Source of the DNA: Cryobacterium arcticum
GTDB lineage: Bacteria > Actinomycetota > Actinomycetes > Actinomycetales > Microbacteriaceae
NCBI RefSeq assembly: GCF_001679725.1
Contig: NZ_CP016282.1
Span: 806,001 to 870,000 of the forward strand
Reading direction: 5' to 3'
DNA length: 64,000 bases
Shown piece after piece: positions 8,488 to 16,855 of the stretch (position 1 is the stretch's first letter; the number at the start of each line of letters is the position of its first letter). The position numbers were made by a program, and so were the translations under genes. The notes beneath the pieces are model-generated. The model had not been told where the DNA came from and searched no databases. It saw only the letters and a list, made by a program, of their open reading frames with translations.

Positions 8488-9332
8488 GCGAGGGCCGGTG
8501 CCGGCTCAGGCAGCTCCGGCAGGGCATCGAGGATGCTCGTGATAACGCCCTCATCGACGTTCGACGGGGCCTGGTACCTGGCCAGGGCCCGGATGCTGGG
8601 GTGCGCGTTGGCGACGGCGTAGGACGCTCCGGCGGCTTCGAGCATCTCGGCGTCGTTGAGGAAATCCCCGAACGCCATGGTCTGCTCCCGGTGGATGCCG
8701 AGGCTCTGCTGCAGCCGGGTGAGCGCCGTGCCCTTGTTGACGCCAGGGCGCATGATGTCGACCCAGTTGTCGCCGGAGATGACCACGTCCGCGGGTAGGC
8801 CGAGCGCCCGGACGGCGGGGGCGATCCGGGTCTCCGCCTGGCCGAGCCCGAAGACGGCAAGCTTGAGCACGTCATCATCCGCCGCGGCCGCCCGCACATC
8901 GTCCACGACCTCGAGGGCGGCGTAGTACGGGCGCACGTGCCGGAGGAAGCCCTCGTCGGCGCGCTCGACGTAGGCCGATCTGGCGCCGCACAGCACGATA
9001 CCCATATCGGCTCCGTCCGCGGCGGCGCGGCGCACCCAGTCCACCACGGGCGCGATGATCGACCCGATGACCGGTTCCCGGGCGATGGAGACGCCGTCCT
9101 GCACGATGTTCGTGCCGTTCTCCGCGATGTAGACGAGCCCGGCCCGGCTGCCGAACACGGCGTGCAGGGTCTGGTACTGCCGTCCGCTGGCCGGGACGAA
9201 GACGATGCCGGCCGCCTGCAGGCGATCGAGCAGCGGCCAGAACCGGTCGGGCACGCGCCCGTCGGCATCGAGCAGGGTCCCGTCCATGTCCGAGGCGATC
9301 AAACGGATGTCGGCCGGCAGGGGAGAGGTCAT
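8484..9332 (-). CDS. Cof-type HAD-IIB family phosphatase
   Basis: 282 residues. The N-terminus carries the HAD nucleophile motif ASDMDGTLLD (Asp ~14 and 16). A class IIB cap follows in the middle, and the C-terminal motif MAFGDFLNDAEML matches the HAD motif IV of Cof proteins; PASGRQYQ is motif II. Cof-type enzymes dephosphorylate sugar phosphates, pyridoxal phosphate or flavin nucleotides; the substrate is not deducible. No Shine-Dalgarno; TAAACT (minus strand, 9340-9345) sits seven bases before the ATG, consistent with a leaderless mRNA. It converges on the CNNM gene with a 4-bp stop overlap. Confidence 0.88.
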   Translation of the reverse strand: MTSPLPADIRLIASDMDGTLLDADGRVPDRFWPLLDRLQAAGIVFVPASGRQYQTLHAVFGSRAGLVYIAENGTNIVQDGVSIAREPVIGSIIAPVVDWVRRAAADGADMGIVLCGARSAYVERADEGFLRHVRPYYAALEVVDDVRAAAADDDVLKLAVFGLGQAETRIAPAVRALGLPADVVISGDNWVDIMRPGVNKGTALTRLQQSLGIHREQTMAFGDFLNDAEMLEAAGASYAVANAHPSIRALARYQAPSNVDEGVITSILDALPELPEPAPALA

Positions 9333-9454
9333 TTGGCCGAGTTTACCGCCGCGCCGGTCCCGGCGGGCGGGTTGCCGGCCCGGCCGGGGCTCTCGCCGGG
9401 CGGGTGTTGCGGGCGTACCGTGTTCGGTGAAAACGGAAAGCGAGGGAACAGATC

Positions 9455-9847
9455 ATGTTGAGTCAACTGGAACCGTCCGCCGTGCTCCCGGCGCGGGACA
9501 TCAAGCGCGCACGGACGTTCTACACCGAGAAACTGGGACTGCAGCCGGCCGAGGAGCGCGAAGGCGAGCTGAGGTTCCGCGCCCTGTCCGGCGCGTCGGT
9601 GCTGGTCTACGAGACCGAGAACGCCGGCACGGCCAAGAACACGGCCCTGCTCTGGACGACGGACGACCTGGCCGGCGAGGTGGCGCGCCTGCGCGACGCC
9701 GGTGTGGTGTTCGAGGAGTACGACCTGCCCGGTCTGAAGACCGAGAACGGGATCGCGACGACCGATCAGGAACGTGCAGCGTGGTTCAAGGACTCGGAGG
9801 GCAACATCCTCTGTGTCGCTGAGGAACGTGTCGCGGCGGAACTCTGA
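9455..9847 (+). CDS. VOC-family (glyoxalase/bleomycin-resistance fold) protein
   Basis: 130 residues covering one vicinal-oxygen-chelate module: the start (SAVLPARDIKRARTFYTEKLGL) and the end (WFKDSEGNILCVAEE) are typical of this fold. The family binds small ligands or metal and includes glyoxalase I, dioxygenases and antibiotic-binding proteins; none of these can be assigned. A GAGGGA ribosome site lies about seven bases before the ATG. It is transcribed alone, ending four bases before the stop of the convergent flavin oxidoreductase gene. Confidence 0.85.
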   Translation: MLSQLEPSAVLPARDIKRARTFYTEKLGLQPAEEREGELRFRALSGASVLVYETENAGTAKNTALLWTTDDLAGEVARLRDAGVVFEEYDLPGLKTENGIATTDQERAAWFKDSEGNILCVAEERVAAEL

Positions 9848-9851
9848 GGCG

Positions 9852-10958
9852 TCAGGCGGGCCAGGCGGCCCGCAGGTACTGGCCGGGCCAGTAGTCCAGC
9901 TGCACGCCGAGCTCATGCGCGGCGCGCAGGGCGAAGTGGGGGTCCCGCAGGAATTCGCGGCCGAGCATCACGGCGTCGGCGGCGCCGGAGGCCACGATCT
10001 CGTCGGCCTGCCTGGCCGTCGTGATCAGGCCGACGGCGTTGACCGGCACCGCGGCGTTGTCCTTGACGAACTGCGCCAGCGGCACCTGGTAGCCCGGCGC
10101 GAGCGGGATCTGCACCCCGGTGACGTTGCCGCCGGAGGAGATGTCGAAGAAGTCGGCGCCCGCCGCAGCCGCCCAGCCCGACACGATCGCGGTCTCCTCG
10201 ACGGTCCAGCCGTCGGTGGCGTAGTCGGTGGCGGAGAACCGCACGAGCAGGGGAACGCTCTCGCCGACCTCCGCGCGCACCGCGGCAATCACCTGCAGCA
10301 GCAGGCGGGCCCGGTTCTCCAGGGAGCCGCCGAACTCGTCGGTGCGCTCGTTGCTGAGCGGGGAGAGGAACTGATGCAGGAGGTAGCCGTGCGCCGCGTG
10401 TAGTTCGAGCACGTCGAAGCCCGCGGTCAGGGCCCGGCGGGCAGCCGCGGCGAAGTCGGCGACGACGGCAACGATGCCGGCTGCGTCCAGCGCCGTCGGG
10501 GTGGCGTAGCCGCCGAATGCGATGTCGGACGGTGCCACGGCCGCCCAGCCGCCCTGTTCGGCGGGCACGCTGCCGTGTTCGGCGGTGCCCCAGGCAGGGA
10601 AGGTGGAGGCCTTGCGGCCGGCGTGGGCGAGCTGGATGCCCGCCGTGGCGCCCTGCTCGTGCAGATAGGCGACGATACGGGTCCAGGCGGTGGTCTGGGC
10701 CTCGTTCCAGATGCCGGTGTCCCGGTCGGTGATGCGGCCCTCTGGGCTGACCGCGGTCGCCTCGGTCACGATCAGGCCGGCGCCGCCCGCGGCGAGGGAC
10801 CCGAGGTGCACGAGGTGCCAGTCGGTGGGGATGCCGTCCAGGCGGTGCACGGAGTACTGGCACATCGGAGCGACCCAGAGCCGGTTGCGGATCTCGACAC
10901 CGCGCAGGGTGATCGGGTCGAAGAGCGAGACGGCGGGAGCTGTGGAGGTATCGGACAC
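9852..10958 (-). CDS. NADH:flavin oxidoreductase, Old Yellow Enzyme family (YqjM-like)
   Basis: 368 residues of FMN-binding TIM barrel. Diagnostic features are VAPMCQYS near residue 30 (the YqjM-type cysteine that tunes FMN), QLAHAGRK near 108, ELHAAHGYLLHQFLSP and the FMN phosphate site toward the C-terminus (ADAVMLGREFLRDPHF). The enzyme reduces activated alkenes (enones, quinones) with NAD(P)H; in bacteria it is often induced by electrophile stress. Start is GTG 10958 with no ribosome site; TAGGTT on the minus strand (10965-10970) lies six bases upstream. The promoter overlaps that of the divergent nnrD. The physiological substrate is unknown. Confidence 0.93.
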   Translation of the reverse strand: MSDTSTAPAVSLFDPITLRGVEIRNRLWVAPMCQYSVHRLDGIPTDWHLVHLGSLAAGGAGLIVTEATAVSPEGRITDRDTGIWNEAQTTAWTRIVAYLHEQGATAGIQLAHAGRKASTFPAWGTAEHGSVPAEQGGWAAVAPSDIAFGGYATPTALDAAGIVAVVADFAAAARRALTAGFDVLELHAAHGYLLHQFLSPLSNERTDEFGGSLENRARLLLQVIAAVRAEVGESVPLLVRFSATDYATDGWTVEETAIVSGWAAAAGADFFDISSGGNVTGVQIPLAPGYQVPLAQFVKDNAAVPVNAVGLITTARQADEIVASGAADAVMLGREFLRDPHFALRAAHELGVQLDYWPGQYLRAAWPA

Positions 10959-10964
10959 CGAAAC

Positions 10965-10974
10965 AACCTATCGT
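10965..10974. promoter_or_regulatory. Overlapping divergent -10 boxes (OYE and nnrD)
   Basis: Only 22 bases separate the two divergent starts. TAGGTT on the minus strand (10965-10970) and TATCGT on the plus strand (10969-10974) share two bases, each 6 bases from its own start codon. Both transcripts would be leaderless and could not be initiated simultaneously. Confidence 0.5.
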
Positions 10975-10980
10975 GAGTGC

Positions 10981-11823
10981 ATGGCGAAACCACGACGATG
11001 GCTGGAATGGGAGGCCGCCCAGGCCCGCGACTGGATCGCGGTTCCGCAGGCGACCGATGACAAGTACAGCCGGGGTGTGCTGGGCGTGCGCACCGGTTCC
11101 ACCGCGTACCCGGGGGCCGCGGTGCTCGGAGTCGAGGCCGCGAGCCGCACCGGTGTGGGCATGGTGCGCTACCTCGGCCCGAAGCGGGTGTCGAGCCTGG
11201 TGCTGCAGCGCCGCCCCGAGGTCGTCACGGCCGACGGCCGGGTGCAGGCCTGGCTGCTCGGGTCTGGCATGGACGCCGCCGCCCGCAGCGACGAGGAGAC
11301 GGCGCGGCTGCGGAAGGCCCTCAAGCAGGGCCTGCCGACGGTCGTCGACGCCGGGGCCCTCGACCTGGTGGGCGGCACCGCCGGACCCACGGTGATCACC
11401 CCGCACTTCCGTGAGCTGGCCGGGCTGCTCGGCCGCTCGGGCCAGACCGTCACGGCCGACCAGATCGCCGGCGACCCCGGTGAGTGGGCCGTGCGGGCCT
11501 CCAGCGCCCTCGGCTGCACCGTGCTGCTCAAGGGCAGTGTCACCCACATCGCGTCACCGTCCGGCATCCGCCTGACGGTGTCCGGCGCACCGGCCTGGCT
11601 GGCCACGGCCGGCTCCGGCGACGTGCTCGCCGGCATCCTCGGCGCGCTCCTGGCCACCCACTCCGCGCGCATCGAGGCGGATGCCGACGCGCTGGCGGCC
11701 CTCACCGCCACGGCCGCGTTCGTGCACGCGGCTGCGGCGCACCGGGCCAGCGCCGGGGGACCGCTCGTGGCGTTGGACGTGGCCGAGGCCGTCCCGGCGA
11801 CCCTCTCCGCCCTGCTCGCCTGA
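10981..11823 (+). CDS. nnrD: ADP-dependent (S)-NAD(P)H-hydrate dehydratase
   Basis: 280 residues of ribokinase-like fold, matching the C-terminal YjeF domain. Motifs are YSRGVLGVRTGSTAYPGAAVL at the N-terminus (shown in part), VITPHFRELAGLLGR in the centre, and the phosphate/anion-hole motif AGSGDVLAGILGALLA near residue 205. It repairs damaged hydrated NAD(P)H with ADP. The epimerase half (YjeF_N/NnrE) is not fused here. The frame is open far upstream, but ATG 10981 is chosen because homology begins there, with TATCGT at 10969-10974 as a leaderless-type -10 box. It is followed after 29 bases by a membrane protein gene. Confidence 0.92.
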   Translation: MAKPRRWLEWEAAQARDWIAVPQATDDKYSRGVLGVRTGSTAYPGAAVLGVEAASRTGVGMVRYLGPKRVSSLVLQRRPEVVTADGRVQAWLLGSGMDAAARSDEETARLRKALKQGLPTVVDAGALDLVGGTAGPTVITPHFRELAGLLGRSGQTVTADQIAGDPGEWAVRASSALGCTVLLKGSVTHIASPSGIRLTVSGAPAWLATAGSGDVLAGILGALLATHSARIEADADALAALTATAAFVHAAAAHRASAGGPLVALDVAEAVPATLSALLA

Positions 11824-11852
11824 CCGGAGGCAAGCCAGGCCCAGGCCGCGAC

Positions 11853-13187
11853 GTGAATGTGCAACAGTGGAGCGTGCCCGAAACCCCGATCCCTGCCGCA
11901 GCCTCGGTGGCGCCGCCGACCGGCCGTCTCTGGTTCCTACGCCGGCCGCTCGTTCTCTGGGGCGGTTTTGTGCTCGTGCACGCCGTGCTCATCGGCCTCA
12001 ACCTCAGCGGCATCGGCTGGCCCCTCGGCGATGTCGAACGGGTCTACCTGGGATGGGCGGAGGGCACCGTCTCCGGCGCCGTGCGGCTGGGCATCGACAC
12101 CGACTTCGTCTACCCGATCCTGGCCCTTGCCCCGATCCTCGCGTCGCTGGCCTTCGGGGCGCCGATGTACGCGCTCACCTGGCTCGGCCTGGTGACGGTG
12201 CTCAACGGCGTCGCGTTCGGTGTGCTCACCGGCCGCCGGCCCGGCCGGGCCGCCGCAGGGGCAGCCTGGTGGTGGCTGGGCTTCCTGCTCCTGCTCGGCC
12301 CGGTCGGGCTCGCCCGGATCGACTCGGTGACGGTTCCGCTGGTGATCATGGGCCTGCTGTGGCTCCGTACCCGGCCGTTCTGGGGCGCGGTACTGCTCAG
12401 CGTGGCCACCTGGGTCAAGGTCTGGCCGGTCGCCGCGATCATCGCCCTGGTCGTGGCGTCGAAGCGCCGCTGGCAGGTGCTCGCCGCTTTCGCCGGCACC
12501 TCCGCGCTGATCATCGTGGTGGCCCTCACCCAGGGCAGCGGGCTCACCATCCTCAGCTTCGTCACGGAGCAGACCGACCGCGGCATCCAGATCGAGGCCC
12601 CGGTGGCCGGCTGGTGGCTGTGGCAGTCGGCGCTGGGCATCCCGGGCACCCTGGTGTACTACGACCAGCAGATCCTCACCTACCAGGTGATCGGCACCGG
12701 CACGGAGCTGGCCATCGCGGTGATGACCCCGCTGCTCGTACTCTGCGTGGCCGCGGTGCTCGCGCTCGGCTGGCGGGCCCAACGCCGGGGCGCCTCCGTC
12801 GACAGGCTCTTCCCGCCGCTGTTGCTGGCCCTGGTGCTCACGCTGATCGTGGTCAACAAAGTCGGTTCGCCCCAGTTCATGACCTGGCTGGCAGCCCCGC
12901 TGATCCTCGGGCTGGTGAGCTCGCCGCGGTCGTGGTGGCGACCGGCCCTGGTCGCCCTGGTCATGGCGGCGCTCACCCAGGTGGTGTATCCGTATTTCTA
13001 CGACGGCCTGCTCGCCACCACCCCGGCCATGGTGCTGATCCTCACGGCGCGCAACCTGCTCGAGGTGGTGCTCCTGGTCTGGATGGCGGTGCGGCTGTGG
13101 CGGCTGGGCAGCCCCGGCGCCGGCCCCGGCGTCCTCACGCAGGCCGCGCCGGCCGCCGGCCTGCACCGTTCGATCCTGAAGGAGTAA
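11853..13187 (+). CDS. Polytopic membrane protein, GT87/DUF2029-like (GT-C glycosyltransferase fold)
   Basis: About 444 residues with ten or more hydrophobic segments. An early luminal-type loop carries GDVERVYLGWAEG, the position where GT-C mannosyltransferases hold acidic catalytic residues. The text RIDSVTVPLVIMGLLWLRTRP and WVKVWPVAAI resembles polyprenyl-phosphomannose-dependent mannosyltransferases (GT87). Function is an inference: addition of a sugar to lipoglycans or cell-wall polymers. The start is uncertain: GTG 11853, 11859 and 11874 are all in frame and none has a good ribosome site. It probably shares an operon with nnrD and with the thiamine-binding-like gene, which begins two bases after its stop. 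Confidence 0.65.
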   Translation: MNVQQWSVPETPIPAAASVAPPTGRLWFLRRPLVLWGGFVLVHAVLIGLNLSGIGWPLGDVERVYLGWAEGTVSGAVRLGIDTDFVYPILALAPILASLAFGAPMYALTWLGLVTVLNGVAFGVLTGRRPGRAAAGAAWWWLGFLLLLGPVGLARIDSVTVPLVIMGLLWLRTRPFWGAVLLSVATWVKVWPVAAIIALVVASKRRWQVLAAFAGTSALIIVVALTQGSGLTILSFVTEQTDRGIQIEAPVAGWWLWQSALGIPGTLVYYDQQILTYQVIGTGTELAIAVMTPLLVLCVAAVLALGWRAQRRGASVDRLFPPLLLALVLTLIVVNKVGSPQFMTWLAAPLILGLVSSPRSWWRPALVALVMAALTQVVYPYFYDGLLATTPAMVLILTARNLLEVVLLVWMAVRLWRLGSPGAGPGVLTQAAPAAGLHRSILKE

Positions 13188-13189
13188 TC

Positions 13190-13501
13190 ATGCTTGTCGC
13201 ATTCTCATTGGCCCCCTCCGGAGCCCCCACCGACTCGGTGCACGACGCCGTCGCCGCCGCCGTGCGCGTCGTGCGCGAATCGGGCCTGCCCAACCACACC
13301 GACTCGATGTTCACCACCATCGAGGGCGACTGGGACGAGGTGTTCGCGGTCGTGAAGGCGGCGGCGGATGCCGTGGGCGCGTTCGGCAGCCGGGTGTCGC
13401 TGGTGCTCAAGGCCGACATCCGCCCCGGCTATTCGGGAGAGTTGACCGCCAAACTGGACCGCCTCGAGGCGGCCATGGAGCAATCGGACGATCCCGCGTA
13501 A
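13190..13501 (+). CDS. Thiamine-binding/MTH1187-YkoF family small protein
   Basis: 103 residues starting MLVAFSLAPSG. The pattern of an N-terminal strand, the helix with VHDAVAAAVRVVRESGL, TDSMFTTIEGDWDEVFAVVKAA and a final SRVSLVLKADIRPG matches the single-domain MTH1187/YqgV family (ferredoxin-like fold, thiamine-binding in YkoF). A strong GAAGGAG ribosome site precedes the ATG by six bases, inside the end of the upstream membrane gene. No thiamine pathway genes are adjacent, so the ligand is uncertain. Confidence 0.8.
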   Translation: MLVAFSLAPSGAPTDSVHDAVAAAVRVVRESGLPNHTDSMFTTIEGDWDEVFAVVKAAADAVGAFGSRVSLVLKADIRPGYSGELTAKLDRLEAAMEQSDDPA

Positions 13502-13535
13502 CACCGACGACACGACGGGTGCGTATCCTGAGTCG

Positions 13536-14813
13536 ATGCCCTCACTCACCGACGGGACGGCGACACTGACGCCGGCCCGGGTCCGCCTCGCGCTGCTCGC
13601 CCTCGCCCTGGGCGGTTTCGCCATCGGCGCCACCGAATTCGTGGCCATGGGCCTGCTGCCCAACCTCGCCGCGGATCTGCTGCCCGGTCTCTACGCTTAC
13701 TCCCCGGACGTCGCCAACGCGCAGGTGGGTTGGATCATCTCCGCCTACGCGCTCGGCGTCGTCGTCGGGGCGCCCACCATCGCGGCAGCGGCGGCCCGCT
13801 GGCCGCGCAAGCAACTGCTCCTGGTGCTGTTGGCCTGCTTCACCCTCGCCACCATCGCGTCGGCGCTGCTGCCGACGTTCGGCCTCGTGCTCGTGGCGCG
13901 TTTTGTCGCCGCACTGCCGCACGGAGCCTACTTCGGTATCGCCTCACTCGTCGCGGCAGAACTGATGGGGCCGGGCAAACGGGCCCGCGGTGTGGCGATC
14001 GTGCTCTCCGGGCTCACCATCGCCAACGTCATCGGGGTGCCGTCGATCACCTGGCTCGGCCAGCTGGCCGGCTGGCGGGTGGCCTACATCGCGGTGGCCG
14101 CGCTGTTCGCCGTGACCTTCGTTGCCGTGATCGTGGCCGTGCCCTTCCAGGCCGGGGACGCCGGCGCCACCATGCGCAACGAGTTGCGGGCCTTCGGCCG
14201 TCTTCAGGTCTGGTTCGCCCTGATGATCGGGGCCGTGGGCTTCGGCGGTCTGTTCGCCGTGTACACCTACGTGGCGCCGTTGGTGATCGAGATCACCGGG
14301 CTACCGGCCTTCGCCGTGCCGCTCGTGCTCATCGTGGTCGGCCTCGGCATGACCGTGGGCAACTTCGCCGGAGGGGTCTTCGCCGACCGCAGCGTGCGGC
14401 GCAGCATGTACGCCTTCTTCGCCGTCATGCTCGCGGCCCTGCTGCTGTTGGCCTTCTCCGCCCAGCACCTCGCAGGCCTGCTGGCCGGGGTGTTCCTGGT
14501 CGGCGCGTCGGCGGCGGCGCTGTCGCCGACCATCCAGACCCGGCTGATGGATGTGGCGCACGACAGCCAGTCGATCGCGGCGGCCCTGAACCACTCGGCC
14601 CTGAACCTCGGCAACAGCCTGGGCGCGTTCCTGGGCGGCGTCGTCATCGCGGGCGGCCTGGGCTACCTCGCACCGATCTGGGTCGGCTTCGGACTCAGCG
14701 TGGTGGGCCTGGGTCTCGCGGTGATCACCTTCGGGATCGACCGGTCCCGCCGCCGGAGGGGCCGGCCCGTTCCCTACGGCACGGCCCTGATCACGGTGGT
14801 CGACGCGCACTGA
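13536..14813 (+). CDS. MFS transporter, DHA1 drug/arabinose efflux-like
   Basis: 425 residues with 12 predicted membrane segments. The TM1 motif LALGGFAIGATEFVAMGLLP and the TM2-3 motif A GWIISAYALGVVVGAP are typical of the AraJ/YdhP/Cmx branch of the DHA1 family. It probably exports drugs or sugars; the substrate is not deducible. No ribosome site; TATCCT at 13524-13529 is six bases before the ATG, so the mRNA is probably leaderless. It ends 28 bases from the stop of the convergent response regulator. Confidence 0.88.
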   Translation: MPSLTDGTATLTPARVRLALLALALGGFAIGATEFVAMGLLPNLAADLLPGLYAYSPDVANAQVGWIISAYALGVVVGAPTIAAAAARWPRKQLLLVLLACFTLATIASALLPTFGLVLVARFVAALPHGAYFGIASLVAAELMGPGKRARGVAIVLSGLTIANVIGVPSITWLGQLAGWRVAYIAVAALFAVTFVAVIVAVPFQAGDAGATMRNELRAFGRLQVWFALMIGAVGFGGLFAVYTYVAPLVIEITGLPAFAVPLVLIVVGLGMTVGNFAGGVFADRSVRRSMYAFFAVMLAALLLLAFSAQHLAGLLAGVFLVGASAAALSPTIQTRLMDVAHDSQSIAAALNHSALNLGNSLGAFLGGVVIAGGLGYLAPIWVGFGLSVVGLGLAVITFGIDRSRRRRGRPVPYGTALITVVDAH

Positions 14814-14841
14814 GCCGCGCGCCGACCGGCCCCGGTGGTGC

Positions 14842-15513
14842 TTAGTCGGACTGCAGCAGGATGCCGTCGTGGATGGCACGCTTGCGCAGCGCGACCTTGG
14901 TTCCCACGTCGAAACCGGCCAGGCGGTACTTCTCGCGGATCCGCTTGAGGTACGACTTCGCGGTTTCCTCTGAGATGCCGAGCTGGTGCGCCACGGCCTT
15001 GACCGGTTCGCCGGCGCCGTACAGAGCCATGACCCGGCGTTCCTGGGCGCTCAGGCGCGGCGAGGAGCCGGCCGTTCCGCTGTGCAGGGCCAGGTCGAGC
15101 TCGGCGGAGATGTAGGAGTCGCCGTCGTTGGCGGCGTGGATGGCCTCGACGATGGTGCTGGCTTCCTCGGTCTTCACGAGGTAGCCGAGCGCTCCGGCGG
15201 CCAGGGCCTCACGCACCAGCGCGGGCTCGGAGTAGGTGCTCATGAGCACCGTCTTCACCCCGGCGGTCTTGAGCGTGGAGATCTTGAGCGAGACCGGGAT
15301 GTTGTCCTTGAGGTCCAGGTCGAGCAGGACCACATCCACCGGGAACTCCGGATGGGTGAGGAGCTCCGGCCAGGTGGTCACGGCGGCCACCATGTTGATG
15401 TCGTCAGCGGCCCCCCTGATCCACTCGGTCAACGCTCCCAGGAGCATCCGGTGATCGTCGACCAGGGCCAACCGGATGGGATTGTCGATGAGCGTCACTG
15501 CTGTGTTCGTCAC
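14842..15513 (-). CDS. LuxR-type (NarL-like) response regulator
   Basis: About 223 residues: an N-terminal receiver domain with the acidic pair LALVDDHRM, phospho-acceptor Asp ~65 in VVLLDLDL, and the conserved Lys in LVKTEEAS. A C-terminal HTH of LuxR type follows (LSAQERRVMALYGAGEPVKAVAHQLGISEETAKSYL). The start is GTG 15513, with AGGAGG five bases upstream, rather than ATG 15531, which would place that ribosome site inside the gene. It is the last gene of a three-gene minus-strand operon with a sensor kinase (16852-18021) and a kinase-like membrane protein (15569-16855), its probable partners. The signal is unknown. Confidence 0.93.
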   Translation of the reverse strand: MTNTAVTLIDNPIRLALVDDHRMLLGALTEWIRGAADDINMVAAVTTWPELLTHPEFPVDVVLLDLDLKDNIPVSLKISTLKTAGVKTVLMSTYSEPALVREALAAGALGYLVKTEEASTIVEAIHAANDGDSYISAELDLALHSGTAGSSPRLSAQERRVMALYGAGEPVKAVAHQLGISEETAKSYLKRIREKYRLAGFDVGTKVALRKRAIHDGILLQSD

Positions 15514-15568
15514 TGCTGCCTCCTGTTGCATGTTCCCCCGTCAGACGCACTCGTGCCGGCTGGCACGG

Positions 15569-16855
15569 TCAGGCGTCCGCAGGATTGTCAATACTGCATT
15601 CGATGTCGACGTGGAGCTGCCCACTTCGCACCGAATCGATGTGAGGGCCGACTACTCGGATAGCTTGCCACGTCTCCGGGTCCACGCGTCGCCGAGGCAC
15701 ACCCTCGACGATCATTTTGATTGGAAACCGCAGCATCTCACCGATTTCGTGGCCACTGGTACGGCCCAAAGGCCCAAAAACGAGCGAAACCGTCGGTTCG
15801 GCGCCGTCGGTGTCGCTGATCAGGAGCCAAATCGCCAGAAGCAGCGCGTCACGCTGCTCGGGCGAGAGCTGGCCGGCGAGCCCCGACGGGTCGTCGAGGT
15901 TCACGGCGGGGCCGAGGAACTCCGACTCGGTGAGGGCATGGTGCAGCCAGGTCTCCCGGCGGCCCTCGATGAGGTGCAGGCGCAACTGGGTGGCCAGTGT
16001 CGCCGCGGCGGCCGATTTCGCCGGGCTGAGCGGCAGCGCCGTGCGCCCCGTCGCCACGTCGTCGAGCAGGGTCTCCGCGTCGAGGTCGATCCGGGCCAGC
16101 TCCTCCGACGCGAGCATGCCCACGGCGGAGGACGGCTGGGTCACCGTGCTCTGCACGAGGACCAGGTCGAGTTCCCGCTGCACCATTCGACGGAAGCCGC
16201 GGACGATCGAGACGCCGACCAGCGGCGGGAACACGCACAGGCTGATGGTGAGGATGGCCGGGGCGAAGGTGAGGGGCATGCTCGCGGCGGCCGTGAGCGA
16301 GCCCGCGGCGATCACGGCGCCGAGCACGAGCGTGGCGGCGACGACCTCCCGGCCGCGCCGCACGGTGACCAGCATGGCGAACAGCGCTCCCACCCCGGCG
16401 GCGGCCGTGGGGTAGGTGCCCAGGGCGTCGCCGCGGCCGTACCCGGCCAGGTCGAGCCCGACGACGACCTCGCCGGTGGCGAGCACCGTGAGCAACATCC
16501 AGGTGGGCATCCGGCTGGAGAGCCGGTTGACGAAGACCCCGGTGACCGCGATGGCGATCACCAGGATGACCCAGGCGGCGAGGGTGGGCAGCGGGTTGGG
16601 GTAGCGGTCCCACTGCATGGCGAACCGCCACATCAGGAAGAGGGCGAAGAACCCACCGCTCAGGGAGATGCCGACGCCGAGGTGGCGGCCGCCGAGGCCG
16701 GCCCCGTTGGCCCGGGTGGTGTTGACCGTGCGCTGTGGGCGCCGGAACGCGCGGCGGCGTTCGTCACGCTGCTCTTCGAGCAGCTGGCGGTGCGCCCGGG
16801 TCGACGACGACCCGCCGTTCGTGCCCAAGGGCGCCGGTACCGCACCCGAGGTCAT
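15569..16855 (-). CDS. Membrane protein with degenerate histidine-kinase-like C-terminus
   Basis: 428 residues. A hydrophilic N-terminus is followed by six or seven membrane segments (~65-245). A cytoplasmic part then begins REL-DLVLVQSTVTQP and contains LARIDLDAETLLDDVATG, which aligns by eye with the LLHDTVLATLT dimerisation helix of the neighbouring kinase but lacks the histidine. The last ~120 residues have no recognisable N-box or DxGxG ATP-binding motif. I read it as a sensor pseudokinase or kinase-derived sensory partner; this is inference. The start ATG overlaps the stop of the kinase gene by ATGA (16852-16855), and the response regulator follows 55 bases later, so all three are co-expressed. 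Confidence 0.6.
   Translation of the reverse strand: MTSGAVPAPLGTNGGSSSTRAHRQLLEEQRDERRRAFRRPQRTVNTTRANGAGLGGRHLGVGISLSGGFFALFLMWRFAMQWDRYPNPLPTLAAWVILVIAIAVTGVFVNRLSSRMPTWMLLTVLATGEVVVGLDLAGYGRGDALGTYPTAAAGVGALFAMLVTVRRGREVVAATLVLGAVIAAGSLTAAASMPLTFAPAILTISLCVFPPLVGVSIVRGFRRMVQRELDLVLVQSTVTQPSSAVGMLASEELARIDLDAETLLDDVATGRTALPLSPAKSAAAATLATQLRLHLIEGRRETWLHHALTESEFLGPAVNLDDPSGLAGQLSPEQRDALLLAIWLLISDTDGAEPTVSLVFGPLGRTSGHEIGEMLRFPIKMIVEGVPRRRVDPETWQAIRVVGPHIDSVRSGQLHVDIECSIDNPADA

Noticed and set aside
13190..13501. Interpreting the thiamine-binding-like gene as the end of a 606-codon ORF from 11681
   Set aside because: The upstream part is an out-of-frame shadow of nnrD and the GT87-like gene; a GAAGGAG site and ATG 13190 define the real start.
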